Numbered from the stretch's first letter, positions 23,084 through 38,900 are shown. The stretch is DNA of 64,000 bases from Rhopalosiphum padi (GCF_020882245.1 NC_083599.1:70663745-70727744), one strand, 5' to 3'. Notes: generated by a model from the letters alone, not told the origin. Made by a program: numbers and translations.

Positions 23084-26000
23084 CTTAAATGTATATAAAA
23101 ATAATTAGTGGAAACTTATAATATTATATATATCTAATCAAAATATTTTATATTTAAATTACATCGATTACCCTGTCAGAACATAGCGCAGACATCAGAG
23201 CCCGATAACCATACACATCACCCACTGCCTGTTTGGCATCAGCTGCCGTACGAATCCACTTATCCAGGGCAGCTGCTCTATGCCTAGTCAGTAGATCCAA
23301 CCAGTGACGCTTTTCAACAGCCCATTCTTCCCTTGGTGGTAATGAATAACCAGAATCAAAATCTGAGTTTGCTGTTAATTTATAACTGTCGTCGTCATCG
23401 TCCGATGTGGAATCGTTATCGGAGACAAGCCAACTACTGAAACCAGCACATCGGTAATAGAACCGCCGACGCCGGTATTCGTATTCATCTTCCAAACTCC
23501 ACTCAAGATTCACATCTGCTGGATTTTCTTTGTCATTGATATCGCTGCCAATTAATAGCAGACATGGCGTCACTATTACTGTCATTGCAACCAGGTACTG
23601 GAGACAAGCAAACCTAAATGACGACGCCACATACAACATTAAGTTTGCAGGCAGCCGCCATATTATTTTCCCCAGTTAATACATAATACATTAAGTAATA
23701 TTAACTAAATATTAACTACTGTACAATTAAGGAGCTAAATGATATTTGAATATTGTAGCAAGTATTGGTGGTGAACCACTTACACGTACATTACACTCCC
23801 TCCTTCCCCAATTTAACTAAAAAAACTTTCACTACCTAATTAGTATGAATATTGTATGACTACTTTTGGAATTTTCACGACCCTTATTTGCAAACTATTT
23901 ATAAAAAAATCACGAAAGAGCTTTTTAACCAAATATTAGAAAATGATCAGTGTAGTAGTAAAATTGCAAGTAAATTTCCTAGTAATATATGTGACATGCC
24001 TCTAATTTTCATCTGTGTAACAATAGTCTTTGAAGTTCTTGGCGTTATATCATTTCACCAGGGAAAATCAAAACTTAGACATAACCATCAGCGTAACTAG
24101 GGGGATATAGTGGGGCTTAGCCCCCCTGTATTTGTATTTAGCTCACCTATAAGGTTTTACTTTTTAGCCTCAAATTATTTTGAACTTTGGTTTTCTAAGA
24201 CTCTAGCCCCTGTAACTAATAAATCCTAGTTACATCCATGGACATTATATTGGCCATTAAAATCTTAAGCAAAATATGATACAAACAACCAGGAATTGTA
24301 TGATGATCTCAATACAAACTCTGTACCAGTTAAGGATATAACGATGGTGTGAAGATTTTTATTATATTTTTAACTAAAGTAAACTACTTACATCATCATA
24401 AAAGTAATTCAACTAACATAAAGATTTAAATAATATGATACTAATATAATATTAATGTACCTATTATGTGTACATTTTAATCCATATGATTTTATGTATA
24501 AAGCACGTGTTCCAATAATAATTGCATACCTCATAGTTCACAAAACTTAAAAATTTAAACTATTCTTTCTATATTTTTTTTATTTATTTATTTGATATAA
24601 TATAATTATTAGGAAAGAGATTTTAATGCTCTAAAAAACCAGAAAAATTCTTTAAAAAAACGATTTAATACACTCATAACAGAATTTTTTTTAAAAAATG
24701 CACTGAAAAAATGTTCTTGAGATGATTTTTAACATTGAAAAAATTTGTTTAAACTTTAATTATATACATTTTTATTTTTAGGTATTAATTATTAGTATCA
24801 TTGTATATGCCTAATGTTCACACGTGTCAACAATCATTTCGTTTGGCATCAAATTTATCTGATCAGTAAAAACATAATAAATAATAAAAATAGAAGTACG
24901 ACATATTATACAATAAATAATATTTAATTATTACCCGTACCAATTAAACATACCTAATTAAAATTTAAATTAACGTTTTTTTTCTTTGTTTAACACCAAT
25001 TCGTTACAACTTCTATAATAAAATATCATTTTTGTTTTGCAGGAGTAAATAAAAAGATGAATAATAATTATCAAGTAACATCAAATATTTATTTACCCCT
25101 CATGATTTTTTTTTTATAAATAATTCGAAAGTAATGGTTGTGCAAATTCCAAAAAGAGTCGTTTAAATTTATGCTAATATTGTACGAATATTGGTGAAAA
25201 AAAATTTGTAAAAAACCGATTATTTCACTTGTAGAGTGCTGAAGTAACTTCAAACCAGCCCCTCCCTCTGTGCAATTCCAAGATTTTAACTTTCATGCAT
25301 TGTAATAAGTCAACTAAAATAGGAATATCTATGTGACATAGCAGAAATGAAAATTCCTTTTACAAACATCCACGTGACTGCAAAAAATGCATATCTAATT
25401 GTTGTTTATTTGTTACTTCCTATAGTTATTTAATACAATATTATCTTGACGTTACAAAAATATAATGTCTTACGGATATCAAATTGTAACATCAACGGGA
25501 AGTTTTATTGTTACATATTTTAATATTTATTTATATTACTTAAAAAATATTATGTAGCGTATATAAACAGAACATCTACTGATTAATATCACATATACGT
25601 CTATTAGTTGTACATATTTATACTAAACATCACATTTGGACGTTAAATAGACTACTATAGTACTATGTGAAGTTTATTGATTTATTATTACACTACGTAT
25701 AATGCTATTTTTATAAAATAGTTGAATATTGGTGATTATGTGATTATTAAAATTCGGAATTAGGATTTGTCATTCATGATCGACGACCGCGTCCCGTGTG
25801 TTGTGATATTTTGTTTTAATCTGCAGTGATTTGACATTATTTTTACTTTGTGAGCTGTAATCCATGCCGTAAATCGTAATATTGCTGACTGTATTTAATA
25901 TTTATTCGCATATACTTTGTTCATTTAAATTAATTTTAAATCAACTCGATAGCTGAGGCTTGAAATCCTGAGATGGTGTCATTGTGTCAGTAGCCCGAGC

Positions 26001-29000
26001 TACTGCTTATATAGTATTATTACCTATTATTACTATGGACTCTTCACAAAGAACAGTAAGTATACTAAGCAAATAATATTATTATAATATATTTTACTGC
26101 AGAATTGGTCTGGCTCATTTTTAAGTAAAGGTCAATATTATGTTTTATTTATTAAGATAAATAGTTACAATTTGTTTCATTATAATTTCAATATATGTAT
26201 TTAATGTTTATACCTACATTTTTAATGTTCAAAATAAGAAAATATAGAATACAACATAGGATTTATACACCTATAGTTTGTAATATTGTAATAGCCAATA
26301 AACATAGTTATGTTTGGTATTTTATATTATAAAAAAAAATATTTAAAACACTCAAAAAAATGACGACAAACGGGAATTTTCACGCAAAACCAGTTTTTGA
26401 CAAAATCGATTTCTTTTCATATTATTGTAACTAAAAAACGAATCACCATAAAAACTTTAAATTTTCACCAAATGTTTATACTAGAGTTATACGGTTAAAT
26501 TTGCAAAATATACTGGCTTTTTTGAGCTTTTTTTGTAAACAACTGAAATTTTCAATTTTTTTAAGTATTTATTTTTTGAAATGTCGACAAAAAAAATTTT
26601 GGGTGCCCAAACTAACTTGAAAATTTAATACAAGGTTTCTTATAAGTTTTTCTTATTGTGGTTAAAAAAAGTCAAAAATGGTTGGTTAAAATTTTTTTTT
26701 ATAAGCGTACGAAGTTCAAATATTGACAAAAATTCGTCAAAATCATGAATATTTAAATATTTTGTAGTTAAAAATGTATAAACAATTTTATTTAAGTAGC
26801 TTAGAATTGAAAATTGAATACAAGATTTTCAATTAGTTTGGCTTACAATAATTATAAAAAAAAGTTGAGCGTTGGCAAATTAAAAAAAAAATTTATCTTA
26901 ACTCTAAAGTTTAAATTTTTACAAAATCACGTAAAAATATTCACGTGTAAAATAGGTATCGATTATTTACAAACAAATAATTTTAGAATTTTGTTATACC
27001 TAATTAAAAATTCCTAGTCGTAGAAACTTGAAATATACACCAGTTGAGAGTGTTAACCACTTTACCAATCTTTTATTATATTACAATTACATATTATAAT
27101 ATATACAAATTAGAATTATTAATAATAATGTTGGTACTTATTCATTGTAATTTCTATACCATTATTTGGTCTCGTTTGTAATTATTATTTCCAGTGGTTT
27201 GTGGGTTATTTTGAAGAAGAAAATACCTATTCAGTCATTCCTAATAATTGGATTAGTCGTCAAGACAATAATATAGTGTACTGTAAATGGCCTAGAAAGC
27301 AGTCACAACCGCTATGTTATCTAACGCTATAGAGCCATCCAGTAACTGGTCATTGTATCCAGTAAATTTAGTGGAAGGATTATGTTTTGGTATGTATAAA
27401 AATTAAGCTTAAATATAATATAAATAATATCTTAGCCCTTAGTTTCTATGTATAGTGAAGTGATTGGTATTTGTTAATATTCTCCCTTGATAAAATGCAC
27501 CAAAGAACTAATTTATTTTAAATTAAGGTAATATTTAATTTATTTAGAAATTGGTAGGTATGTACAATTGTAACAAAATGTATAGGTATGTATACTAATA
27601 TAATGCCTCCAATTGGTAAAAATGTGAAAATGTTCTTTTCATGAAATGTACTTGATATAAAATTATAAAAATTATATATTTGTTTACCTCAATATACAAA
27701 TTACTGTTTTTATCTTCTATTTTTGTACATACTGTGAAGTAACACAAGGTTTTTTTTTTTAATAAAATAGAAAATTTTTAATGAATAAAATGGCTCTTTT
27801 AATGTATTTAAAAATGTTTTTCAGTACGTACTTATGTGATGTTAGTTTCTATAATACTTAGCATATAATATTTATAATTTTTAATATTATATTCAATATT
27901 TTTATTTCCAAAATCTTAGCATAAACACAAAATGTGTTTGTTTAAAAAAAATATGTGTAGATAACTGTAGATATTTGTTGCTACTACATATCTGTAGCAT
28001 AGATAGTTAAAAAATAGAAAAATATACCTATTATAATATTATGCTACATATTATATGTAAACAAACATAATTAATACAATAATACATTTTGATTTTACAT
28101 AGATAATTATGATAATGCTGTAAAAAAAGAAAGAGAAATATTCCTGTCGGCTTATGAATCGAACCGTGGTTGTAAAAGTTACAAACCTAACTTTTCATCA
28201 AGAAAACAACTTTTCAGTAATAGTGACAATAATATTGTTGATAGTGGTAAGAATCTTATTTATTTAATTAGTTATTAATGTATTTAATTAAAATATTATT
28301 TATTAGTTATAAGTTATAACTTAAAAGAAAATATGAAATATTATTAAATTTATATTTTGTTATTTACATATTTGTTAATAAATAAATATAGGGTAATACT
28401 GAACCCAATTATTAATAGGTTATTTTTATTAAAATATATAATTTTTTAATTGTTCAATTTAATATAATGAACTAGTGTACACATTATTTACATATTAAGT
28501 TTTTAATTGTAAATATATTACTTCTTAAGTACTCATCACCTAGGTACACTACAAGCATTGCCTTATAGAGATAAGTAAACACATGTCATATAAAAAATTT
28601 GCCAATATGTAACAATGCTTTGTTGCCAAAAAAAAAAAATAATAACAAATTTAAAATAAACAAATAAATAAAAATGTGTAGAATCTAATCTATATTCTAT
28701 GTATATTCATTTATTAGTAGTGTAAATACTAAAGCTATATTAAATGTATATTTGAAAATAAATATATTCATAGCTCAGCTTAGAATAAATAAAAATCAAG
28801 TTTTTAAATTATTAATTAATAACTCCTTATTTTTGTTACAATTATATAAGAACTATTTACTATTCTAAGTTATAAGATTACTGTAATAAATATAATAATT
28901 CAACAACAATTAGTTTGGTATTAAAAATTAAAAGTTGAACAATAACATTAATAATATTTCTTGTAATTTATTTCTTATTCATCCAACATATTTGTAGATA

Positions 29001-32000
29001 GCAGTAATGATGATGTACCAATAAAAGTTATGAAAAAACATGACAAAACAAAAAGTGTAACAACTAGCTCAATTATTGATATTCCAGAAGTGTCTTAAAA
29101 TTTCAGCATTGAATCAAATTCAAATATATCATTGGGATCCATGTCTTCTGCTAGTAACTATATATCTATCTATTTTTAATTACCCATTTGTATAAATTAA
29201 TGATAAATTGTTTTAAAATTAAATATCCAACATGCCAAACAATTTTTAACTGTATTTTTATATTTAAAATTACCCCTGTATTGTATTATATTATTCTGTG
29301 CTAATACAGAACATTATAGTTTATAGAGGGTATTATTAAATATACAATCATATAGAAGGGTCGTGCGTGATATTGTTATTACTTAAATCAGTTTAATTTT
29401 TTATTTTTAGTCAAAAATAATAATAAATATTCAAAACCATGTGAAACCAAAACTTTAGCTTCTACTTCATCAAATATCAATCAAAATATTTTGTATGACA
29501 TTGATCAGAGTTCAACATTTCTCCTGCAACCTCAGAACAAATGCCTAGCAGTGGCGCTTATATGTTATGTAAGTATTATCATTAAAAATTATTTATATCA
29601 CTATAATTAATTAACACATTTATCTATTGTGCAACTACAAATAAACTTGTTTTAAAACATTGTTTAGCAGCAATGAACACATTACTAAATATGAACGAAC
29701 AAAATGTAAATGATTATCAGTCTGGATTTCCTAACTATTCTGAAAACACAAACACAGTACCAATTTCACAATTTTCAACACCTCGTCCAATATTAACTAC
29801 CTCAGCTATACTTAGAAATGATGCTAACAATTTTTCTGTTAATATTGGTAAGTTGTGGTTATGTTTTAATTTTAAGGTGGTTTTTTTTTCTATGTATTTA
29901 TGCCCTGTATTAACTGTTATATTTAAATTTAAAAAATACATGTACTAATTTTACTTTTATCATTACATTTAGTAAATAGTATAAGTATTTAAAAATAAAT
30001 TATATTTTTATTACAGATACTGATCAGACAAACATATTAAAACTTATTTACGAACAAGGTATTGAAACAAATGCATATTTTAAGCGACCGGATGGAAGAA
30101 TGGACCGTCTAGAACAAACAATAAAAAATATGTCTGGTACCCAGAATAATAATAATTATACTATAGATAATGCATTTTTATCTATATTCCCTTTGAAAGA
30201 CATTGACTCTTTGAAAGATTTAGACATTCGTATAACAAATGAACCAGATTTTAAACTCAATGTGGTAATAATATTAAATATTTTTAATTTTGTTTTATCA
30301 ATTTGCATCTCATTTATGTTGGTCAATATGTTAAAAGTAAAAAAAATTGTTTTGTTTACCTACTTTATTATTTACTAACGCATACATTATTTTAAGTAAA
30401 GTCCTATTAAAGACATGGAAATTACAATTTTTCAGACAACTTTTATTACTAGAATAGGAGGTACTGATGTCAAGAATTTTATTAAACGTGTGTTGCAAAG
30501 AATATTTAGTAACGAGCTGTCTTCTAAATGTTCGTGTACAGGGTTTCGTAATAACTTCAGACTTGAAAATATTTTGTTTATGAGTATCATGAAAGGTACA
30601 TATTCTAAATATTGCTTTTGATAACTTGTGTCAAGTTCCTATTTTTATTTGTTTATTTATGTTCTAGACTTATCAAGGGAAAAATTTAATTCATCAGATA
30701 TTGATTTTGAGTTGCATGTTAAAGACTGGTTTCGTCATGGCTCACAGCGATTTGTTAGAGATCAACAAAATCAAAATAAATTATAATTTTTCCAATACGA
30801 GTAAGTCTTATCGTTAAAAGTATATAATACTGTAAACTTATAATTATTTAATTAATATTAATTTGTATAGTTTAGTATATGTATACAGTTTTTATACAAC
30901 TAAAATATTTTTAAGATAATATTCAGTAAAAAATTATATATAGGACCTACCTACTTAAAATATAATATTGACCTGCTATAACTTTTTTTGAGCGATTGTA
31001 AAATTTATCTTTTGTTTGAGTAATATTTAAATTTATAGATTAAATTTTCTGTTATAGTTGAAAAAAAGAAAACCTTTTCATGCTATGTCAAAAAAAAATT
31101 TCAAGCGATGTCTTGAAGCTGATAAGAAAACAGTTAACTTAAATTTTAATAATAAATCAAGTCTTCTGAACCAAACTACTAACTGTGAGTATTTTAATGT
31201 GTCACAAGATCAGTATTCTACAAATGTGTGTAACCCATTAACTGCTCAAACTACTCAAACTACAATGTATCCCAGTTTACTAGACAATTTGAATCATTCC
31301 CATGAATTAACTGCAGTATGCTTAACCAATTCTCCAATTTAACCTATTAGTTCTGAATATATTACTCTTAAGGATAAATTGCGGCAATTAATTTGTGACT
31401 ATCATATTTCACATAACTGTGTAAATAAACTTTTGGAAATTCTTAGATCTGAAGGACTTAATTTGTCAAAAGATGTAAGATCCCTATTTCAAACCCCAAA
31501 AAGTCACTCAATAATAAATGCTCCTCCAGGTACATATATTCATATTGGTATAGAGTTTATGATTACACCTATTTTACTTGCACATGTCAAACAACTTAAA
31601 GATACTACAGACATACAATTGAGAGTAAATATTGATAGATAGCCAATTTCCAGAAGCTCTAAATCAAATTTATGGCCAATTTTAATTTCAATAGTAAATA
31701 TTCCAATATTATCAAAATATGTTATGCCGGTTGGAATATATTATGCTAGATTTAAAAAACCAGAATCAATTTTTGAATATTTAGACTCTTTTATTACTGA
31801 AATGAAAAGTATTATTTCTAATGGCTTATGTTTAAATGGTAAAATTTACAATTTTGTTATAAGACAAATAATTTGTGATGTTCCAGCAAAGGCATTCATG
31901 TTAAATATAGTATCAACTGTTGTTCTAGACTATATGCATTGTGTCTGTCTTGGGGTCATGAAACGTTTACTTACTTTTTGGGTAAAAGGAAAAAAACCTA

Positions 32001-32950
32001 TAAGGTTTAAAAGTGCTGAAATAGTGTCTGATATTTCTTCACAACTGATTGACATGAAACCATTCTTTCCTTCAGAGTTTAATAGATTACCTCGAAGTTT
32101 GGATGAATTAGAATTTTTTAAAGCTACAGAATTCAGGACTTTTCTTTTGTATACATCTTTAATTGTATTAAAAGGAAGATTAGCAAAACCATTTTTTCAA
32201 CATTTTATGTTATTTCATTGTGCCATAAAAATTTTAATAAGTAATGATTTGTATATCACACATTATACTATAGCCAAAAATTTACTTATTTCATTTGTCT
32301 CTCAATATCCTACCTTATACGGTTATGAATATGTTACATATAATGTACATGGATTAATTAATTTGTCTGACTTTGCACTTCAACATGGTCCTCTTGACAA
32401 GTTTAGTGCATTTAAATATGAAAACTGTTTACAAATAGTCAAAAAAACTGTTAAAAATGCCAGGTATCCTACAAGATGTATACAATAGAGTAATTGAATT
32501 TCAAAACGTTCAAATTAAAACTGCCCCAAATTATCCTATACTGAAAAATGAAATAGACTATGACCCACTATACCACAGAGATCCTACAGTAACTTTATAT
32601 GAGCAAGTTATACTTGATAAATTTGTTGTCAGTAGAAATAATATTCGTAGTGAATATTTTATTTAATTAACAACGAAATTGTACAAATTCAAAAAATTGG
32701 TAAACGCCAAGATGGCTCCATTTTTCTAAAAGTTATAAAATACAACAATTTAAATATAATGTTTGAGACACCAATTTTATCTAGTGTTGTAGACTCATTT
32801 TATGTCGACCTTATATCTGTATCAAATTTTTTTTTTATAAATTTAATAAATTTAAAACATTACAATGCATTTTTATATCTTTATCTGATACAAAGGCAGT
32901 TGCCTCATTAGTATTACACACATAGGTAACCTCATTATTATTATTATATT

Positions 32951-32982
<32 letters not shown>

Positions 32983-35900
32983 AAATGATTAATATGTACT
33001 TTTAATATAAATTGAATACAAATACATTTTTGTGTTTTTATGCAAAGGAAGTTGCCTCATTGACATTAATATTTATTTTTTTTTAATTATTTATGTGTAT
33101 ATTATGTTATCAAGTATAAATATTTATTTTTGTTATAACAAATAAAAGTTTATTGTTTTAACAATTTTTAATTACATTTCTTATTTCCTACATAATGATA
33201 AAATAACAATTACTAATATAAAGGATAAATATTAGAATATTATTGTTCAAACATTGTGGTTCCTCAACAACTAAAAAAGAAAATTTGAAATTTTTTTTAC
33301 ATGTTATTTTCACCACTCTATTGCACTATGGCTTCCTTTCCACAATATCTAGGTATACATTCAAAAATAATTATAATTTCCCTAATTGTAAATACTATTA
33401 CCAGCAATATAAACAAATTATATTTATATATAAACAATTTCTATAAAAGTATTATAGAATTATTAGGATTGATCTTAAAGCTGTTTTTTTGCTACCAATA
33501 GTAACACTACCACTAGATCTTAGGAGAGTATATTCTTATCTATGGCCCCACCTTAGCATTATATCAAAGGTAATATATTATTTTAGGTGGGAATAGAAGT
33601 AAGTTTGGGGGGCTAAGCCCCATATCCCCCCTAGTTGCACTTATGCTAACTACTAATCAACATCAATTGCAATTTGCAAACTACTTAAAGTAGTTGCAGT
33701 GTTAATATTTTAAAAATAATAATAAAAGTCTGTACTTTCTCAGAGAAGTCTATGTGAAGTAAATATAGCCGGTTAATTAAACACATAAGAGAGTTTATAA
33801 TTATATATTTTTGATGATACATAGAAGTTTAAGTTTTGTTTATTAATTATTAAAAGATGTAAATATACATCCAAAAGAAGTTGAATATGAAGATTTTTGC
33901 GAAGTCCTATAGACATCCCATTTTAACATCCCATTTATAACATCACTCAACCTGGCGTTTGGCATCCGAGAGATATCTCTGAGAAAGCGTGAGGATCTAG
34001 TTTATAACTTCTCGTGTTACAAGGTAATAACTATGCGGAAGTCTATGTGATTGGTTTTTGCACAGAGGGCTCTCATAGCAGCTTATAAATAAATTGCAAA
34101 TAAGGAATTTTAATTCAGTAAAATCTTATCAACAATTTATTAGGTGGTTTTTAAAATATAAATTTTTCACTTAAATATTATCAATGTAACTAGAAAATAG
34201 AAATTCATATTTTGAAAAATACCCAGCAAATCAATATCCAAGTGATCTGAATCAACCCTAAGGTTTTGAAGAAACAGGGCCACCCTACTTAAAAAGTATC
34301 TAGTCTAAGTACTATTTTGTTCTGAAAAAATTAGATTTTCAGTCATATTGTCATTGTTTTAACATGCGCATACGCTTGTGAGTACTTTTACGGGTCGTAA
34401 AAGAAGTATGTATGCACACCCATTACTCTAAATTTACTTTACACGTATTAAGTATGATTAATTAATAAAATACCCTCCTACCTTAAAAACTATAGAATAT
34501 AACTACTTTAAATACATATGATCTTAAAAATATCATACCTTTCTATGACATCTAGACGAGCTCGACGTCCGGCTGGTCCAGGTTGACCCAAAAGTTGGAG
34601 CGGACATGTACTCAAAAGTGGTCCAGCTTGTTCACTCTCAGTAAAATTCATTCGATATGGTAGTACAGTAGCCTGACCATCAGCATGACACAAGGCGGCT
34701 GCTAGTTTGCCGGTACCTACTGTTGTTCTACTGGTGTCATCGGGATCACCAATTATCGCCAGGTGAACGGCCCGCAACGCATTGGCAACTGCAGTACTAT
34801 CCCCGTTAAAATCATTAATTAGTTTTTGCTGATTTTCATCACCGCTTTGACCTATATTTTCGTAATTGAAATCAGTAGTATTGTCAGTGTTGTGAGAAAT
34901 TATATTTTCATAATCGACGGCTGTTTCGGTGTTATTATCAACAAGACTATTGTAGTTATTATTGCTCTGTTGTTTGATGACTTGGTGTTTTTTTCTGTGA
35001 TGGATCTTTTCAAGAAAATTGATGTTCTGATGCTGGGTGTCATTTTTATTAACTAAGTTGTTATGGTCGTCGATGCGAGGATCGATGTTTACGTAATCGC
35101 AAGGCAGCTTGCTTCCAATACTACCGACACCAACAGAACAAGTACCTATTTCTAGACCAGATATGTCGATACTGCACTCGGCGGTAATGTTCTCGGATGT
35201 CGTAGTAGTGTTCAATTGGCCGGCTCTGGCTACGGGAGCGACGCCACCCTCTTGGTTGACGATGTTGTGACCAGCTATCTCCGGATTCATTTGAGGATAA
35301 TTCATATTCTTCTGCACTAGCAGTTGAGTTTCTCCCAATGGAGACACGTGTCCTCTGAGGAACTCTCTCGCCGGTGAAAGTTGATCTCCCACCGGCAAGT
35401 GAAAGTCCCCCGACGCGACCACATTTCTATTGCTTTGCCGCCGTTCCCACCGTTGTCGCCGAATACGTGGCAAAATTGCGACCAAAGGTATTTGGCCTCC
35501 ATTATAAACTACTGATACATTGGGGTTATTACTTTGGTTTGAAACTCTTTGTAAACCTACCCATTGCCTAATCATGTTTTCGGATAGATTATTATTTGAT
35601 GATCTAATGGAGCTACGAATGGCACGATTTTGATGTAGAACAGCTGGGTCTAAAGTAGCTGACCGGTCTGTGCTCGTCGATAATCTGGAATCTATTCTTG
35701 TACCCACATTATCGACCTCTTGGTCTTCAGTTGGCGTCTGATGTATTTGCCGCGAACCTCGTTGTCGGGGATCACGATTCCGTGTCCCCGTAATTTGAGT
35801 CAGTTGTTGATTATGATGATCTGAATGCGAATGTTCCTGCATATCAACTAACCCTTGACGCATTGTGTTAGTCCAACGAGTGCGGCATTTCTGAAAATTT

Positions 35901-38900
35901 TCATTTTCAGATGTTTCTGATGATGAGTTATTTATGTTACAATCTGGATGTGGAGTTGTCTGTTCATCGCTTGACATTTGATCTGTCTCTGTATCTCCCT
36001 CCACACAATCCGTCTGATTCTCAACCTCTCGACCCTCCTCATCAGAAGTTTCATTCTTTGTTATTTTGCCATCTACAAACTGCTTGCGTTTACCTCTATT
36101 TCGTTCAATCTCTTCATTCTTTAACGTAGATGTTGAAACAGAAGACGCATCAGATGATGACGAGGATTTCAGTTGCTCTTGTTCTTCGTCGTCATCATCG
36201 TTTTCTGAAGAACTCTGTATACTTGAGTTATGACTAGGAGCTTGGCGTCTTCCAGGTCGATTCCGATGGCTTGCTGACGACCCACGTTGATGGCTATCTG
36301 GACTATTCGTATTCGGAGGTCTCCTGTGTTGACTTGAATATGAAGGCCGTGTTGCCCTATTTAACATACTGCGATATCCATTGCGTACTCGTATGCGTAC
36401 AAATGACGACATCACAGCTCTTTCGAAGGGTAGTGAAAACAAATCAACAGCATGCTCATTGAACCTATCTCTATCAGCCGATGATGTTCCAGGGGCATCT
36501 ATATTAACGGCCGGCGAAGGTACACCGTCATTCGTGCCCATCGCAGTAATACTAAAAATGCTGAACGGTGGCCCCATTAATCTACTGTTTAAGTAATCAG
36601 CAACTGACCTCCGCGTACGTCTTGGCGAGTTAGTGGAAGATGATGGCGAAGATAATAAATCAGAGATCGTCAAATTTTGGGTATTTCTCGATGACGTACT
36701 TGAAGATGATGGGGTGCGTCGTAATTGGTCCGATATTGATTTTGATTCGGAAGATGAAGTGCGTTTAGATGTTAGCGATGATGATCTGGAGGTTGATGGA
36801 AGTGGAAAAGATGATTTTGATTGACGTGGTAGAGTTTTAATTGATGTTGATGCGTTTCCAGATTTAAAACGACTCGGGAAAGTTTTTATAGGATCTTGCG
36901 GTGATTTTGACAGACGGGGTAGAGTTGATACCGAGGGACCCGATGTAACTGGTGGGGTTGACGATCGTGAGCAAGAAGGTAATGATTGTGACTGAGATTG
37001 ATTAACTGGTCTTGCTGCTGGAGTAGGCTCCGATGACGTAACCATTGCGGAAGTTACGGTCGCTGAAGGAGTTTTTCGAACTGATGACCTAGACGAAGAC
37101 TGTACTCGCATCCATTTTGAAGTATGAGGCGGTGGAGACGGTGTATTGCGTCGATGGTTTATATTTTGAGATGACGTTAATGCTTCTGTTGACCCACCAG
37201 GAGAAGAAGATAATACCCGTAATCCTTCAGTATGGGCATGAGTCGCAGTTGAAGCACTGCAACGTTGTCGCACCACCAATCGAGAATTTTCCATCGTTCC
37301 CGGTAGAATATTTCGAGTTGAAACTTCAACCATCAAGTTGTCCATCAAAGGACGACGCCGGTTACATGGATACCTAATTCGTACTTCAGTTTGTGGGGTC
37401 CGAGCAAGCGTCATACTACCACTACCAGTTCCATCGTTTCCACCGCCGTATGACAATACGGCATTGTCATCAGCACCACCAACATAGTACCTGATCAGAT
37501 CGGGTACACTATCAAATCCCGGCTGATATTGCTGTTGTTCGTTAAGCCCAACGTTACTGTTTACTCCTGCAGTAGAAATAGCGGAAGACAATGAAGGTAA
37601 AGTTTCCCCAAAAGTAAACTGCGATCGTTCATATACTGTTCCGGGTTGCATGATTATCTATAATTTTAGAATAAACAACAAAACTATTCATATACAACAG
37701 TAAAATATGTATATTAATACTTATTAAGCTTGAAATATTTTACTCGGTATATTATATTATAATTTATTAATATGGTCGACACAAATAAAAACATTTCAAA
37801 TTGGATTAATTGAATTCCACATTCTCAATATTTCAGTTAGTTAAGAAAATGAATAACATTAAATATAATTTTTTTAATCAATTTTTAAGATCAAACAAAA
37901 TCTTTAACATCAAACTTTTACAACGAAATCTTTTTTTTATAAAATTATATTATTTTCTTTTTTAAAAAACTTGCTTATTAAATCTCGTACATTTCGTACC
38001 TATTGATTAAATTGTCTTGTACCTAAAGTTTAATTAACAATTTAATTTCAAGTATCAATAAAAATGTTAGTAGTTTTTAAATTTTATTTTTGAGTAGAAT
38101 GCGATTATTAAACTGCATAACAAAAGTTCCCAAGACAGATCTATTTTTATTATACTGAAAATGTATTATTTTGGTTTACTTTTAATTTTGTGTCATGTCT
38201 AATATTCTTAATAAAATCTAGTTATTCTATTTCTATTAGCTAAAATTTTTTATTGGGTACATAATTTATTTATTTAAATTCGATGATATAATTAGTCCAA
38301 TTGTGTGAAATAATTCAAAAATCTAATGACAAGAGTACACATCCTATTACACGATTGTTTTTATTTTATTACTTGAATTAAAAGATATCAATATATTTTT
38401 TATTATAATTTCAATCAATTAAAACAGGGAAATCAATTACTGTTGAATTATCTTTATGGAAAAAAATGTAGATTAAATAAAACTATTAGCTCGTTTTTAA
38501 AATGTGGTAATTTTCAAACCATTCTACGGTCTTCCGAATTTTAAATCAGATTCAAAACAATAATAAGAAAGAAATTACTAAATAATATGTTAAATTTAAC
38601 ATGTGCTACTCACCTCATTCACAACAAAATGCAATACCGGATGTCGATTCTGTCTTCGCTGCCGTCGTTGTAGTTGTCTGCAAAACTTACGACGTTGCTC
38701 ATCGGTTTTGTATTTATCCCTAGTCTCGAAGTCTTCAAACTTATCAACCCGCAAACATGACACAACGTATCGGCCCGGTGGCCGAACATTTAGACTGTCT
38801 CGAACTAAGAAACAGTAGAAGTGCCGCCGAGGTCGGTTCGGTCGCTTGGGTATTAACTTCCGTAACGCACCATCAATGCGGCGACGCTGTTGCAATAGTA

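Noticed and set aside
23154..23639. A separate small secreted protein starting MLYVASSF
   Set aside because: The first residues lie in the intron. The acceptor at 23613 and the phase join make it an internal exon of the NSP-family gene.
23852..24100. 82-residue + frame in the NSP intron
   Set aside because: I could not relate it to any family, and it runs into a transposon-end-like sequence.
37649..37651. ATG of the long - strand frame as a gene start
   Set aside because: It sits 6 nt inside an exon behind a good acceptor, and the sequence around it continues the SH2 domain from the previous exon.
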